DNA of 64,000 bases, taken from positions 58,778-122,777 of the forward strand of contig NZ_LMUY01000020.1 in NCBI RefSeq assembly GCF_009765685.1. The letters are read 5' to 3'. Below the pieces are notes generated by a model. It ran no database searches, was not told the DNA's origin, and worked only from the letters and a program-made list of their open reading frames with translations. The translations under genes were made by a program, and so were the position numbers. This DNA comes from Acidisphaera sp. L21 (GTDB lineage Bacteria; Pseudomonadota; Alphaproteobacteria; Acetobacterales; Acetobacteraceae). Positions 35,865 to 44,122 of the stretch are shown in pieces. The stretch's first letter is position 1, and the number at the start of each line of letters is the position of its first letter.

Positions 35865-37439
35865 ATGTTCGCATTACGAGTTCTCGCCGCCGCCGGCGCC
35901 CTTGCCCTGGGCATCGCAACCGCGCGGGCGGAGGCCGTCGTCACCGTCGCCATGACCGCCGGCGACATCCCCATCACCAACGGCATCCCCGACCAAGGCT
36001 CGGAGGGCATCCGCTTCGTCGGCTATTCGCTCTACGACGCGCTCGTCGGCTGGGATTTGTCCCACAGCGACAAACCGGCCGACATCGTGCCCGGCCTCGC
36101 CACCAAATGGGAAATCGATCCCGCCAACCCGAAGCGCTGGGTCTTCACCATCCGCGAGGGCGTGAAGTTCCACGACGGCTGCGGCTTCGACCCCGATGCC
36201 GTGGTGTGGAATTTCGACCGCCTCACCAACCCGAAAATCCCGCAATTCGACCCGCTGCAATTCGCCCTGGCCCGCACCAGCCTCACCAACCTCGAAAAAT
36301 ATTCCAAGCTGGACGATCACCACGTCGCCTTCGACATGAAAATCAAGGACAGCCTGTTTCCCTACGAAATCGCCACGATGTTCATGGTCAGCCCATGCCG
36401 GGTGAAGGAGACGAACTACAGCCCCGCCGCCTACGCCGCCAATCCCGCCGGCACCGGCCCCTACAAGTTCGACAAGATCGTCCCGCACGAACGCCTCGAA
36501 CTGGTTGCCAACAAGGATTACTGGAACAAGGCCCGCATCCCCAAGCACGACCGCCTGGTGCTGCTGCCGATGGCCGAACCCGGCACCCGCGTCGCCGCCC
36601 TGCTCAGCGGCCAGGTGAACTTTGCCGAAGCGCCCCCGCCCGACGCCATCCCGCGGCTCAAAAGCGCCGGCATGAACGTCATCACCCTCATCTATCCGCA
36701 TAACTGGGGCTACCAGCTCGACTTCACCAAGAAGCCGTTCAACGACATCCGCATCCGCCGCGCCGCCAACTACGCCATCAACCGCGCCGACATGGTGGAC
36801 CTGATGGGCGGCACCGCCATCGCCGGCTACTCCACCGCCCCGCCGGGCCACCCGTTCTACGGCAACCCGATCAAATACGAATACGACCCGGCCATGGCGA
36901 CCAAGCTGCTGAAGGAGGCCGGCTGCTACCCCTGCGCCATCAACTTCGCCATCTCCAGCAGCGGCTCCGGCCAGATGCAGCCACTGCCGATGAACGAGCT
37001 GGTGAAAAGCAATCTGGACGCCGTCGGCTTCAAGACTACCATCACCGTGATGGACTGGAACGCCCTGCTGGACGTCTCCCGCCAGGGTCCGGAGAAATTC
37101 CCGCAATACGCCGGCATCAACGTCAGCCGCAGCCTGCCGGACGCGTTCATGGGCCTTATCCGCCACGTTTGGACCCCGCAATGGTCGCCCGTCGGCGGCA
37201 ATTGGGGCCATTACTCCAACCCGAAGATGGACACCCTGATCGAGCAGGTGCTCGGCGAATTCGACGACGCCAAGCGCGCCACGCTCATCAAGCAATTGCA
37301 CGACTACATGAACGAGGAAGCGGTGATGATCTGGGTCGCCCACGACCTGAACCCGCGCGCTCTGTCGCCCAAACTGCACGGCTTCGTGCAGGCGCAGAGT
37401 TGGTACCAGGACCTCACCCCCATCACCGTCTCACCGTAG
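35865..37439 (+). CDS. ABC transporter substrate-binding protein, family 5
   Basis: A 524-residue periplasmic binding protein with a Sec signal (LAAAGALALGIATARA). The SBP_bac_5 pattern is clear: IREGVKFHDGCGFDPDAVVWNFDR, GTGPYKFDKIVPHE, IRIRRAANYAINRADMVDLM and ATKLLKEAGCYPC. Pairs of cysteines in GCGF and GCYPC may form disulfides. It is the fourth family-5 binding protein in 16 kb, again without a cognate permease. GGGAG precedes the ATG, and the gene is followed 11 bp later by an amidase. Confidence 0.9.
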   Translation: MFALRVLAAAGALALGIATARAEAVVTVAMTAGDIPITNGIPDQGSEGIRFVGYSLYDALVGWDLSHSDKPADIVPGLATKWEIDPANPKRWVFTIREGVKFHDGCGFDPDAVVWNFDRLTNPKIPQFDPLQFALARTSLTNLEKYSKLDDHHVAFDMKIKDSLFPYEIATMFMVSPCRVKETNYSPAAYAANPAGTGPYKFDKIVPHERLELVANKDYWNKARIPKHDRLVLLPMAEPGTRVAALLSGQVNFAEAPPPDAIPRLKSAGMNVITLIYPHNWGYQLDFTKKPFNDIRIRRAANYAINRADMVDLMGGTAIAGYSTAPPGHPFYGNPIKYEYDPAMATKLLKEAGCYPCAINFAISSSGSGQMQPLPMNELVKSNLDAVGFKTTITVMDWNALLDVSRQGPEKFPQYAGINVSRSLPDAFMGLIRHVWTPQWSPVGGNWGHYSNPKMDTLIEQVLGEFDDAKRATLIKQLHDYMNEEAVMIWVAHDLNPRALSPKLHGFVQAQSWYQDLTPITVSP

Positions 37440-37450
37440 GAGCTGCGGCC

Positions 37451-38791
37451 ATGAACTACTCACCATCCCGCATGTCAGCCGACCCGGCGACCTTCTCCGC
37501 CTCGCAAGCCGCCGCGTTGCTGAAGACCAAGCAACTCTCCTGCGAGGAATTGGTCCGCGCCTGCCTCGCCCGCATCGCCGCGCGCGACCCGGTGGTGAAG
37601 GCCTGGCTGTCGCTCGACCCCGATTATGTCATCGCCCGCGCCCGCGCCCTGGACAAACTCCCGCCCACCGGCGCACTGCACGGCTTGCCCTGGGGCGTGA
37701 AGGACGTGATCGACACGTTCGACTACCCCACCACGCAGAACTCGCCGATCTACGACCAGCTCAAGATCGGCCGCGATGCCGCCTGCGTGGGCGTCGTGCG
37801 CGGCTCCGGTGCCCTCATCCTGGGCAAGACCGACACAGTCGAATTCGCCTCCAGCGGCCGCAAGGCCCTGTCCACCAACCCGTACAACCCGGCGCACACA
37901 CCCGGCGGCTCGTCCTCCGGCTCCGGCGCCGCAGTCGGCGACTACCAGGTGCCATTGGCCTTCGGCACGCAGACCGGCGGCTCCCACATCCGCCCCGCCT
38001 CGTTCAACGGCATCTACGGCCACAAGCCGACCTGGGGCCGGGTCAGCCGCGAAGGCGTGCGCATGTCGTCCATGACGCTCGACACCATCGGCTGGTACGG
38101 CCGCAGCGTGGACGACCTCATCCTCGTCGGCATCGTCTTCCGCATCGCAGAGGACACGACCCCCATCACCGTGCGCGGCCTGCGGATCGGCCTGTGCCGC
38201 AGCCCCGTCTGGCATGCCATCGAACCCGGCGGTGTCGCCGCCCTGGACAGCGCCGCCGCCAAACTCTCCGCCGCCGGCGCCATCATCGAAGAGTTGGTGC
38301 TGCCCGAACCCTTTACCCGCATGCACGCCGCCCACGCCGCCATCATGGCCGGGGAGGGCGCTGCCTCCTTCCTGCCCGAATACGTCAACGCCTACGAAAA
38401 ACTGGCCCAGCCCCTGCGCGACCGCGTCGAAAACAGCACCGGCAGCACACCCGAACAATGGCTGCAGGGTTACGCTCTGGCCGACCGCTGCCGGGTCGAG
38501 TTCGACGCCCTGTTCGGCCCCGCGCTCGACGTCGTGCTCACCCCCAGCTCCCCCGGCGAGGCGCCCGAGGGCCTGCACACCACCGGCAACGCGATCTTCA
38601 ACTCGATGTGGACGCTGCTGCACGGCCCGAATGTCGGCATCCCTTCCGGCCGCGGCCCCAAGAACCTGCCAGTCGGCGTCACCCTGGTCGGCCCCCGCAT
38701 GTCCGACTCCCGCCTGCTGGCCATCGCCAAGGCCCTCGCCCCGATCATCGACACCGACGAGGCCGGGCGGCTCAGCCAACTTTGGGGATGA
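37451..38791 (+). CDS. Amidase (amidase-signature family)
   Basis: A 446-residue cytoplasmic amidase. The Ser-cisSer-Lys triad is visible: Lys in GLPWGVKDVID, the cis-Ser in HTPGGSSSGSGAAV and the nucleophile Ser in FGTQTGGSHIRPASF. Most relatives have TGGSIRxPA, so the inserted His is a small variation. It hydrolyses an amide to acid and ammonia; the substrate is unknown. GGAG lies 8 bases before the ATG, and 11 bp separate it from the family-5 binding protein, suggesting that the imported compound is an amide or small peptide. Confidence 0.87.
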   Translation: MNYSPSRMSADPATFSASQAAALLKTKQLSCEELVRACLARIAARDPVVKAWLSLDPDYVIARARALDKLPPTGALHGLPWGVKDVIDTFDYPTTQNSPIYDQLKIGRDAACVGVVRGSGALILGKTDTVEFASSGRKALSTNPYNPAHTPGGSSSGSGAAVGDYQVPLAFGTQTGGSHIRPASFNGIYGHKPTWGRVSREGVRMSSMTLDTIGWYGRSVDDLILVGIVFRIAEDTTPITVRGLRIGLCRSPVWHAIEPGGVAALDSAAAKLSAAGAIIEELVLPEPFTRMHAAHAAIMAGEGAASFLPEYVNAYEKLAQPLRDRVENSTGSTPEQWLQGYALADRCRVEFDALFGPALDVVLTPSSPGEAPEGLHTTGNAIFNSMWTLLHGPNVGIPSGRGPKNLPVGVTLVGPRMSDSRLLAIAKALAPIIDTDEAGRLSQLWG

Positions 38792-38883
38792 CCTTACCGG
38801 CCACCGATCAATCGTAACTTGCAACGAAATCCGAAAACCCTCACCATCATGGCCTCAGGACCCTGACGGCCGAGGGCGATCGG

Positions 38884-40728
38884 ATGATGTTGCCTCCGTT
38901 GTTCCACGTAACCCAGGCGCTCGGCGCCACGCAGTCCGATGGCGACGAGGCATCCGGCAGGATCAAGTTCCGCCTGTTCTTCCCTGCCGGTTTTGACCCC
39001 AACATCACCGAGATCCGCGCCGCGGGCGATTTCCAGCCCCAACTCGGCGGAGTTGTCTGGGACTTTGCCAATGGGTTCGCCCTCACCAAGACCACGCAGG
39101 CGGAGGGGGATTTCTGGGAATTCGTCTCCGCCACGCCGATCCCCAGCGGTTTCTATCAATACAAATACCAGGTCACCTTCACCGATGGCACGGTGCGCAA
39201 GGTCACCGACCCCTATGCGCGTTACAGCGGCACCGACAGCCAGAACGCGGGCGTCGTCATCGGCGGCAGCCGTGCGTCGGATAACACGGTCTCGCCGCTG
39301 CCGCTGCGCAAGCCCTTGCGCGACCTGGTGGTCTACGAGATGCACCCCGGCGACTTCACCGACGAATATCGCGGCCTGCGCGCACCGTTCGATGCCGTGC
39401 GCGACAAGCTGCAATACCTGGTCGCTCTCGGGGTCGAGGCGATCCTGTTCATGCCTTGGACAGCCTGGCACAACAAAGACTACGATTGGGGCTACGCGCC
39501 GTTCCAGTATTTCGCCGTCGAATACGCCTACGCCAACGACCTTGCCCGGCCAAATGAAAAGCTATCCCTGCTCAAGCAGCTGATCGACGAGTGCCACAAG
39601 GCCAATATCCATGTCATCATGGACGGTGTGTTCAACCACTGCAGTGAGGATTTTCCTTATAAGCAGCTTTACCGGAACGACGCGGACTGCCCCTACACCG
39701 CAGGCCCTTTCGGCGGCACGTTTCCTGGCCTGCAAGACCTCGACTTCAACAACGACTGCACGCAGGCCTTCATCCGCGACGTGTGCCTCTACTGGATCAG
39801 CCAATTCGGGATCGACGGCATTCGGTTCGACAACACAGTGAACTACTATGTCGCCGGCAATCCGCGCGGCATTCCCCAATTGCTGTCCGACATCCAGTCC
39901 TACGTGACCGCGAACGGGCAATCCAACTTCTCCATGACCCTGGAACATTTGGATTTGAGCGCCGCCGCGCTGGTCAACAGTTCGGACGCCACCAGCTATT
40001 GGGACAATCAGCTTTACGGCGAATGCTTCTTTCAGCTCTATAACGGCGCCATCAATCCCGTCTATCTGGCGGCGCTCAACAACTCGCAATACGTCAACGG
40101 CCCCGGCAAGATCGCGACCAGCTATCTCAGCAATCACGACCACTCGGCCGTCGCCTGGCAGGCCGGCGCGAAATTCAGCGAGGGCGCGTTCCGGTGGTAT
40201 CGGACGCAACCGCATGCCATCGCGCTGTTTACCAGTTCAGCCGCACCGCTCATCGCCAACGGTCAGGAATTCGCCGAGGATCACTGGATACCCGAGGACG
40301 ACCACGGGACCGGCCGCCGCATCCGTCCGCGTCCGCTGCGGTGGGCGGAGGTCACGGACGGCTACGGCGCGCCACTCCTCGCGCTCTACACGCAGCTATT
40401 CCAGATCCGCAAGGCGCATCCCGCGCTACGGTCGCAAAACTTCTACCCGCCGACCTGGAACCAGCCGCAACGCGACGCGGACGGCTTCGGCGTTGATGTG
40501 GCGCAGCAGGTCGTCGTGTTCCACCGCTGGGGCACCGGCACGGCCGGCACGCTCGAGCGTTTCATCATCGCCCTGAACTTCTCCGACCAGGCGCAGCCGG
40601 TGGAACTGCAATTCCCGGCGAATGGCGCCTGGGCCGATCTGTTGGCTGCCACGTCGGTGACCGTCGCGAACTTCCGCCTCACGCTGACGCTAGAGCCGAA
40701 TTGGGGCCATATCTTCTTCTTGGGCTAG
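38884..40728 (+). CDS. GH13 alpha-amylase-family enzyme with N-terminal CBM48-like domain
   Basis: A 614-residue glycoside hydrolase or glucan-modifying enzyme. An N-terminal beta-sandwich (residues about 25-110, with AGDFQPQ and GFYQYKYQVTF) resembles CBM48/E-set domains. The (beta/alpha)8 barrel follows, with VIMDGVFNHC, the nucleophile Asp in GIDGIRFDNTV, the general acid Glu in TLEHLD and the transition-state Asp in YLSNHDHSA. There is no signal peptide, so it probably acts on intracellular alpha-glucan such as glycogen or maltooligosaccharides. No glycogen genes are adjacent, so its partners are elsewhere. Confidence 0.85.
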   Translation: MMLPPLFHVTQALGATQSDGDEASGRIKFRLFFPAGFDPNITEIRAAGDFQPQLGGVVWDFANGFALTKTTQAEGDFWEFVSATPIPSGFYQYKYQVTFTDGTVRKVTDPYARYSGTDSQNAGVVIGGSRASDNTVSPLPLRKPLRDLVVYEMHPGDFTDEYRGLRAPFDAVRDKLQYLVALGVEAILFMPWTAWHNKDYDWGYAPFQYFAVEYAYANDLARPNEKLSLLKQLIDECHKANIHVIMDGVFNHCSEDFPYKQLYRNDADCPYTAGPFGGTFPGLQDLDFNNDCTQAFIRDVCLYWISQFGIDGIRFDNTVNYYVAGNPRGIPQLLSDIQSYVTANGQSNFSMTLEHLDLSAAALVNSSDATSYWDNQLYGECFFQLYNGAINPVYLAALNNSQYVNGPGKIATSYLSNHDHSAVAWQAGAKFSEGAFRWYRTQPHAIALFTSSAAPLIANGQEFAEDHWIPEDDHGTGRRIRPRPLRWAEVTDGYGAPLLALYTQLFQIRKAHPALRSQNFYPPTWNQPQRDADGFGVDVAQQVVVFHRWGTGTAGTLERFIIALNFSDQAQPVELQFPANGAWADLLAATSVTVANFRLTLTLEPNWGHIFFLG

Positions 40729-40757
40729 GTCCCTGGGCTAGGTCATTGGGCTAGGTC
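40721..40757. repeat. Three tandem 13-bp repeats at the GH13/LysR convergent junction
   Basis: TGGGCTAGGTC recurs at 40721-40731, 40734-40744 and 40747-40757 with an exact 13-bp period and variable last two bases. The first copy contains the GH13 stop codon, and the last touches the LysR stop. It is probably a local slippage duplication of the GH13 gene end. Confidence 0.7.
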
Positions 40758-41664
40758 ACTCTCTCGCCGCGTCCACCGTCGACAGCCGCGTGGCCAGCAG
40801 GGCGTAGAGTGCCGCGGCCGGCGGCGTCAGCGTCTGGTTGCGCCGCCGCACCAGCCCGATGGACCGATGGATCACCGGGTCCACGATCGGGATCTCCACC
40901 AGCCCCGTCGCCACGCGGGTCGCCTTCATCGTCGCCGGCAGAATCGCCGCGCCCACCCCGGCCGCCGCCAGCGCTACCGCCGTCGGCGTCGTTTCCACCA
41001 CGAAGCGCCCGCGCGTCTCCAACCCGGCGCGCGCCAGCTGCGCCTCCACGATCCGGCGGTTCCCGCTCGCCCCACCCAGCGTAATCAGGTCGACGCCCAC
41101 CAGATCCGGCCAGGCGAGCGTGCTGGCCGTCGCCAGCGCGTGGTCCCGGCTGCATACCAGCACGAACGGGTCCCGCATCAGCAGATCCTCCACCAGATCC
41201 GATTGCGGCTCCTGCTGGATGTGAATGCCGAAATCCGCCTGGTTCTGCCGCACCGCCTCCGTCACCATCCCGCCCGAGCGTTCCAGCACCTGCACCCGGT
41301 TGTCGGGATAGGCCTGCGCATAGATCCGCAACACCTGCGGCAGTTGGTGGAACGCCACCGATTGCAGGGTCGCCACGGTAACCTCGCCCACCGCCAGCCG
41401 GGCCGTCGCACGCAGCCGATCCAGCCCGTAGGTCAAATCCACCACCAGCCGCGCCGCCAGCGGCAGGAATTCCCGCCCCACATGCGTCAGCTGCGTCGCC
41501 CGCGTCGTGCGGTCCAGCAGCTTCACGCCGATGAACGCCTCCAGCCGCTGGATACGCCGGGTCAACGCCGTCTGCGTGATCCCCAGCTTCTCGGCGGCCC
41601 GGCTGAACGTGCCGAATTCAGCGATCTCCACGAAGGCATGGATGCCGTCCATCGGCAGTTTCAT
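40756..41664 (-). CDS. LysR-family transcriptional regulator
   Basis: A 302-residue regulator. The N-terminal winged helix-turn-helix (residues 1-60) includes HAFVEIAEFGTFSRAAEKLGITQTALTRRIQRLE. The LysR substrate-binding domain follows, starting near VGEVTVATLQSVAFHQLP and with GVGAAILPATM. It is divergent from the CitE-like operon at 41789 with a 124-bp gap, the standard arrangement for an activator of the neighbouring operon that senses a pathway intermediate, here probably a dicarboxylate or CoA-pathway acid. Confidence 0.9.
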   Translation of the reverse strand: MKLPMDGIHAFVEIAEFGTFSRAAEKLGITQTALTRRIQRLEAFIGVKLLDRTTRATQLTHVGREFLPLAARLVVDLTYGLDRLRATARLAVGEVTVATLQSVAFHQLPQVLRIYAQAYPDNRVQVLERSGGMVTEAVRQNQADFGIHIQQEPQSDLVEDLLMRDPFVLVCSRDHALATASTLAWPDLVGVDLITLGGASGNRRIVEAQLARAGLETRGRFVVETTPTAVALAAAGVGAAILPATMKATRVATGLVEIPIVDPVIHRSIGLVRRRNQTLTPPAAALYALLATRLSTVDAARE

Positions 41665-41742
41665 GCGCTTTTGTCATCAACTCTTGCCATTTATGCATTT
41701 TACGCCCCATTGGATTTGGGACACAAACAAGGACCGGATATC

Positions 41743-41754
41743 CTGTCCGGACAA
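41743..41754. promoter_or_regulatory. Second copy of the TTGTCCGGACAA-type palindrome
   Basis: CTGTCCGGACAA, identical to the site at 35777-35788 except for the first base, with a perfect TGTCCGGACA core. It lies between the LysR gene and the CitE-like operon, 35 bp before the operon start. It could be the LysR site or the site of another regulator shared with the amidase operon. Confidence 0.5.
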
Positions 41755-41788
41755 CAACAAGACCAGCCATGGGAAGAATTCCAGAGCG

Positions 41789-42646
41789 ATGCTGATGCGC
41801 AGCAAGTTGTTTGTCCCGGGGTCGCGCCCCGAGTTGTTCGCCAAGGCCGCCGCCTCGGCCGCCGACGCCTTGTCCTTCGACCTGGAGGACGCCGTCGCGC
41901 CCGGCCGCAAGGCAGAAGCCCGCGCCGCGCTGTCCCACTTCCTGCAGGATGGCGCAGTCGCACCCGGTAAGCTCATCGTGGTGCGCGTCAACGCGGTCGG
42001 AACGCCGCATTTCGCCGACGACATGGCGGCCGTGGCCACCCCACGCCTCGACCTCATAAACCTGCCCATGGTGGAGGACGCGGCCGCCGTCACCCAGGCC
42101 GCCGCCCTGCTGGACCGCATCGACCCGGCGCAACGCATCCGCTTGCTCGTCAACATCGAAACCCCGATGGGCTTGCGCAAGGCCGCCGAACTCGCCGCCG
42201 CCCACCCCCGGGTCGCCGGCCTGCAGATCGGATACGCCGATTTGTTCGAGCCGACCGGCATCGACCGCCACGACCCGGCAGCACTCGCGCATATCCGCAT
42301 CGCCATCCGCCTCGCTGCCGCCGAGGCCGGGGTCGCCGCCTATGACGGCGCCTATGCCGTCGTGAAAAACCCCGACGGTTATCGCGAGGAGTGCGAGGCC
42401 GCCCGCCGCCACGGTTTCGCCGGCAAAAGCTGCATCCACCCGACGCAGATCGCCATCGCCAACGCCGCCTTCATGCCCACGGCGCCGGAAATCGAACGCG
42501 CCCGCCGCATCATCGCCGCGGCGCACGACGCGGAGGCAAAGGGCATCGGCGCCTACCTCGTCGACGGCCAGATGATCGACGCCCCCTTTCTCGCAAGCGC
42601 GCGCGCCGTCGTCGCCCTGGCGGAAAGCCTCGGAGTGGGGGCCTAA
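41789..42646 (+). CDS. CitE-like CoA-ester lyase (HpcH/HpaI aldolase family)
   Basis: A 285-residue lyase of the CitE/malyl-CoA/citramalyl-CoA lyase group. Motifs are RSKLFVPGSRPELFAKA, DALSFDLEDAVAPGRKAEAR (Mg-binding Glu and Asp), VNIETPMGLRKAAEL and GKSCIHPTQI. It cleaves a 3-hydroxyacyl-CoA into acetyl-CoA plus a 2-oxo acid or glyoxylate. It is first in a five-gene operon with a permease, a PrpD-like protein and a CoA-transferase, which together suit activation and cleavage of a C5 or C6 dicarboxylate. Two in-frame ATGs (41789, 41795) are possible starts. Confidence 0.85.
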   Translation: MLMRSKLFVPGSRPELFAKAAASAADALSFDLEDAVAPGRKAEARAALSHFLQDGAVAPGKLIVVRVNAVGTPHFADDMAAVATPRLDLINLPMVEDAAAVTQAAALLDRIDPAQRIRLLVNIETPMGLRKAAELAAAHPRVAGLQIGYADLFEPTGIDRHDPAALAHIRIAIRLAAAEAGVAAYDGAYAVVKNPDGYREECEAARRHGFAGKSCIHPTQIAIANAAFMPTAPEIERARRIIAAAHDAEAKGIGAYLVDGQMIDAPFLASARAVVALAESLGVGA

Positions 42647-42724
42647 TCCCACCAATCGCCATCAAACGAAGATCGTGAGGAACATCATGCCAAACCGGGG
42701 AAACGCCTGCCGGGGAGCCACATA

Positions 42725-44083
42725 ATGGACCAGCAAGTAGCGCCGCCCCGCACCTCCCGCGGCTTCAGCGCCATGTCCACCTACGTGTTCGAACGGCTGA
42801 TGCCGGACGCGTTCGTGCTGGCCATCGGCCTCACCGCGCTGGTCGCCGTGGTCGCGATGATCTTCGCCCCGCACGGCACGCTGCCGGTCATTCTGTCATC
42901 TTGGTATGGCGGCATCTTCGGCATCCTCGGCTTCGCGTTCCAGATGATCCTGGTCCTGGTCACCGGCCACGTGCTCGCCCATGCCCCCATCATCCAGCGC
43001 CTGCTGCGCGCGATGGTGTCGTACGTGAAGACGCCCAACCAGGCCGTCGCGATGACCTTCCTGGTCGCCGCCTGCGCCTCCTGGCTCAACTGGGGCTTCG
43101 GCCTGGTCATCGGCGCCGTCCTGGCGCGGGAAATCGCGCGCCAGGTGCGTGTGGACTTCGCCTGGCTCGTCGCCGCGGCCTATTCCGGCTGGGTCATCTG
43201 GGGCAGCGGCCCCTCCGGCTCCATCCCGCTCTCCCAGGCCTCGCACGGCAGCCCGCTGAACATCGTCGAGAAGATCACCGGGCACATCCTGCCCTTCAGC
43301 GACTCGATCTTCACCACGCTCAACCTGGTCCCGACGCTCATCATCGTCGTGGTGATGCCGTTCGTGTTCATGCTCATTCGCCCCCGCGACGACGAGATGC
43401 AGGTCTTCACGCCCCCACCGGACGAACCCGCGCCGCCGCATATTCCCTGGTCCGACCTGCCTTTCGCCCGCAAAATGGAACAATCGCCCGTCGGTAGCCT
43501 CCTCCTGGTTGCCGCCGGGCTCGGCGTCCTCGGCATGGGCTGGTGGACCGGCACCGCATCGCTCGACATCAACACGGTCATCTTCATCTTCCTCATCGCC
43601 GGCCTGGCGCTGCACGGCTCCCCGGTGAACTACGTCAACGCGGTGAAGAACGCGGCCCGCCAAACCGGCGCGATGATGCTGCAATACCCGATCTACGGCG
43701 GCATCATGGGCATCATGACGGCCACGGGACTGGCCGAACAAATATCCCGTTCCGTCGCGGCGATGGCCTCGGCGCACACCCTGCCATTCCTCGGCTACAT
43801 CGCCTCGCTCTGCATCACCTTCGTCGTCCCCAGCGGCGGCGGCCACTGGGCGGTGCAGGGGCCGTTCACCATCCCCGCAGCCCTCGCCCTGCACGCCTCC
43901 ATCCCCGCCACCACCATGGGCGTGGCGATGGGCGAGGAAGTCGCCAACATGCTGCAGCCATTCTGGGCGCTGCCCGTGGTCGCCATCGCCGGCATCGGCA
44001 TCCAACGCGTGCTCGGCTTCACCGTGGTGACCTTCCTGGTCGCCGGCATCGTCTACGGCGCCGCCCTGCTTCTCCTGGTCTGA
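42725..44083 (+). CDS. AtoE-like short-chain fatty acid transporter family permease
   Basis: A 452-residue polytopic protein with about eleven hydrophobic segments. Family signatures are TFLVAACASWLNWGFGLVIGAVLARE, WGSGPSGSIPLSQASHG, YPIYGGIMGIM and FVVPSGGGHWAVQGPF, all typical of the AtoE/TIGR00366 group. It probably imports the short carboxylic acid used by the surrounding operon. GGGGAG precedes the ATG. The gene lies 78 bp after the CitE-like gene and 39 bp before the PrpD-like gene. Confidence 0.85.
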   Translation: MDQQVAPPRTSRGFSAMSTYVFERLMPDAFVLAIGLTALVAVVAMIFAPHGTLPVILSSWYGGIFGILGFAFQMILVLVTGHVLAHAPIIQRLLRAMVSYVKTPNQAVAMTFLVAACASWLNWGFGLVIGAVLAREIARQVRVDFAWLVAAAYSGWVIWGSGPSGSIPLSQASHGSPLNIVEKITGHILPFSDSIFTTLNLVPTLIIVVVMPFVFMLIRPRDDEMQVFTPPPDEPAPPHIPWSDLPFARKMEQSPVGSLLLVAAGLGVLGMGWWTGTASLDINTVIFIFLIAGLALHGSPVNYVNAVKNAARQTGAMMLQYPIYGGIMGIMTATGLAEQISRSVAAMASAHTLPFLGYIASLCITFVVPSGGGHWAVQGPFTIPAALALHASIPATTMGVAMGEEVANMLQPFWALPVVAIAGIGIQRVLGFTVVTFLVAGIVYGAALLLLV

Positions 44084-44122
44084 GCCAGGAACATCGGACC
44101 AAGAAACATTGGGAAACCCGCC

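Noticed and set aside
40721-40757. Short repeats as a CRISPR array
   Set aside because: Units are 13 bp with 2-bp spacers and overlap gene ends; no cas genes anywhere in the window.
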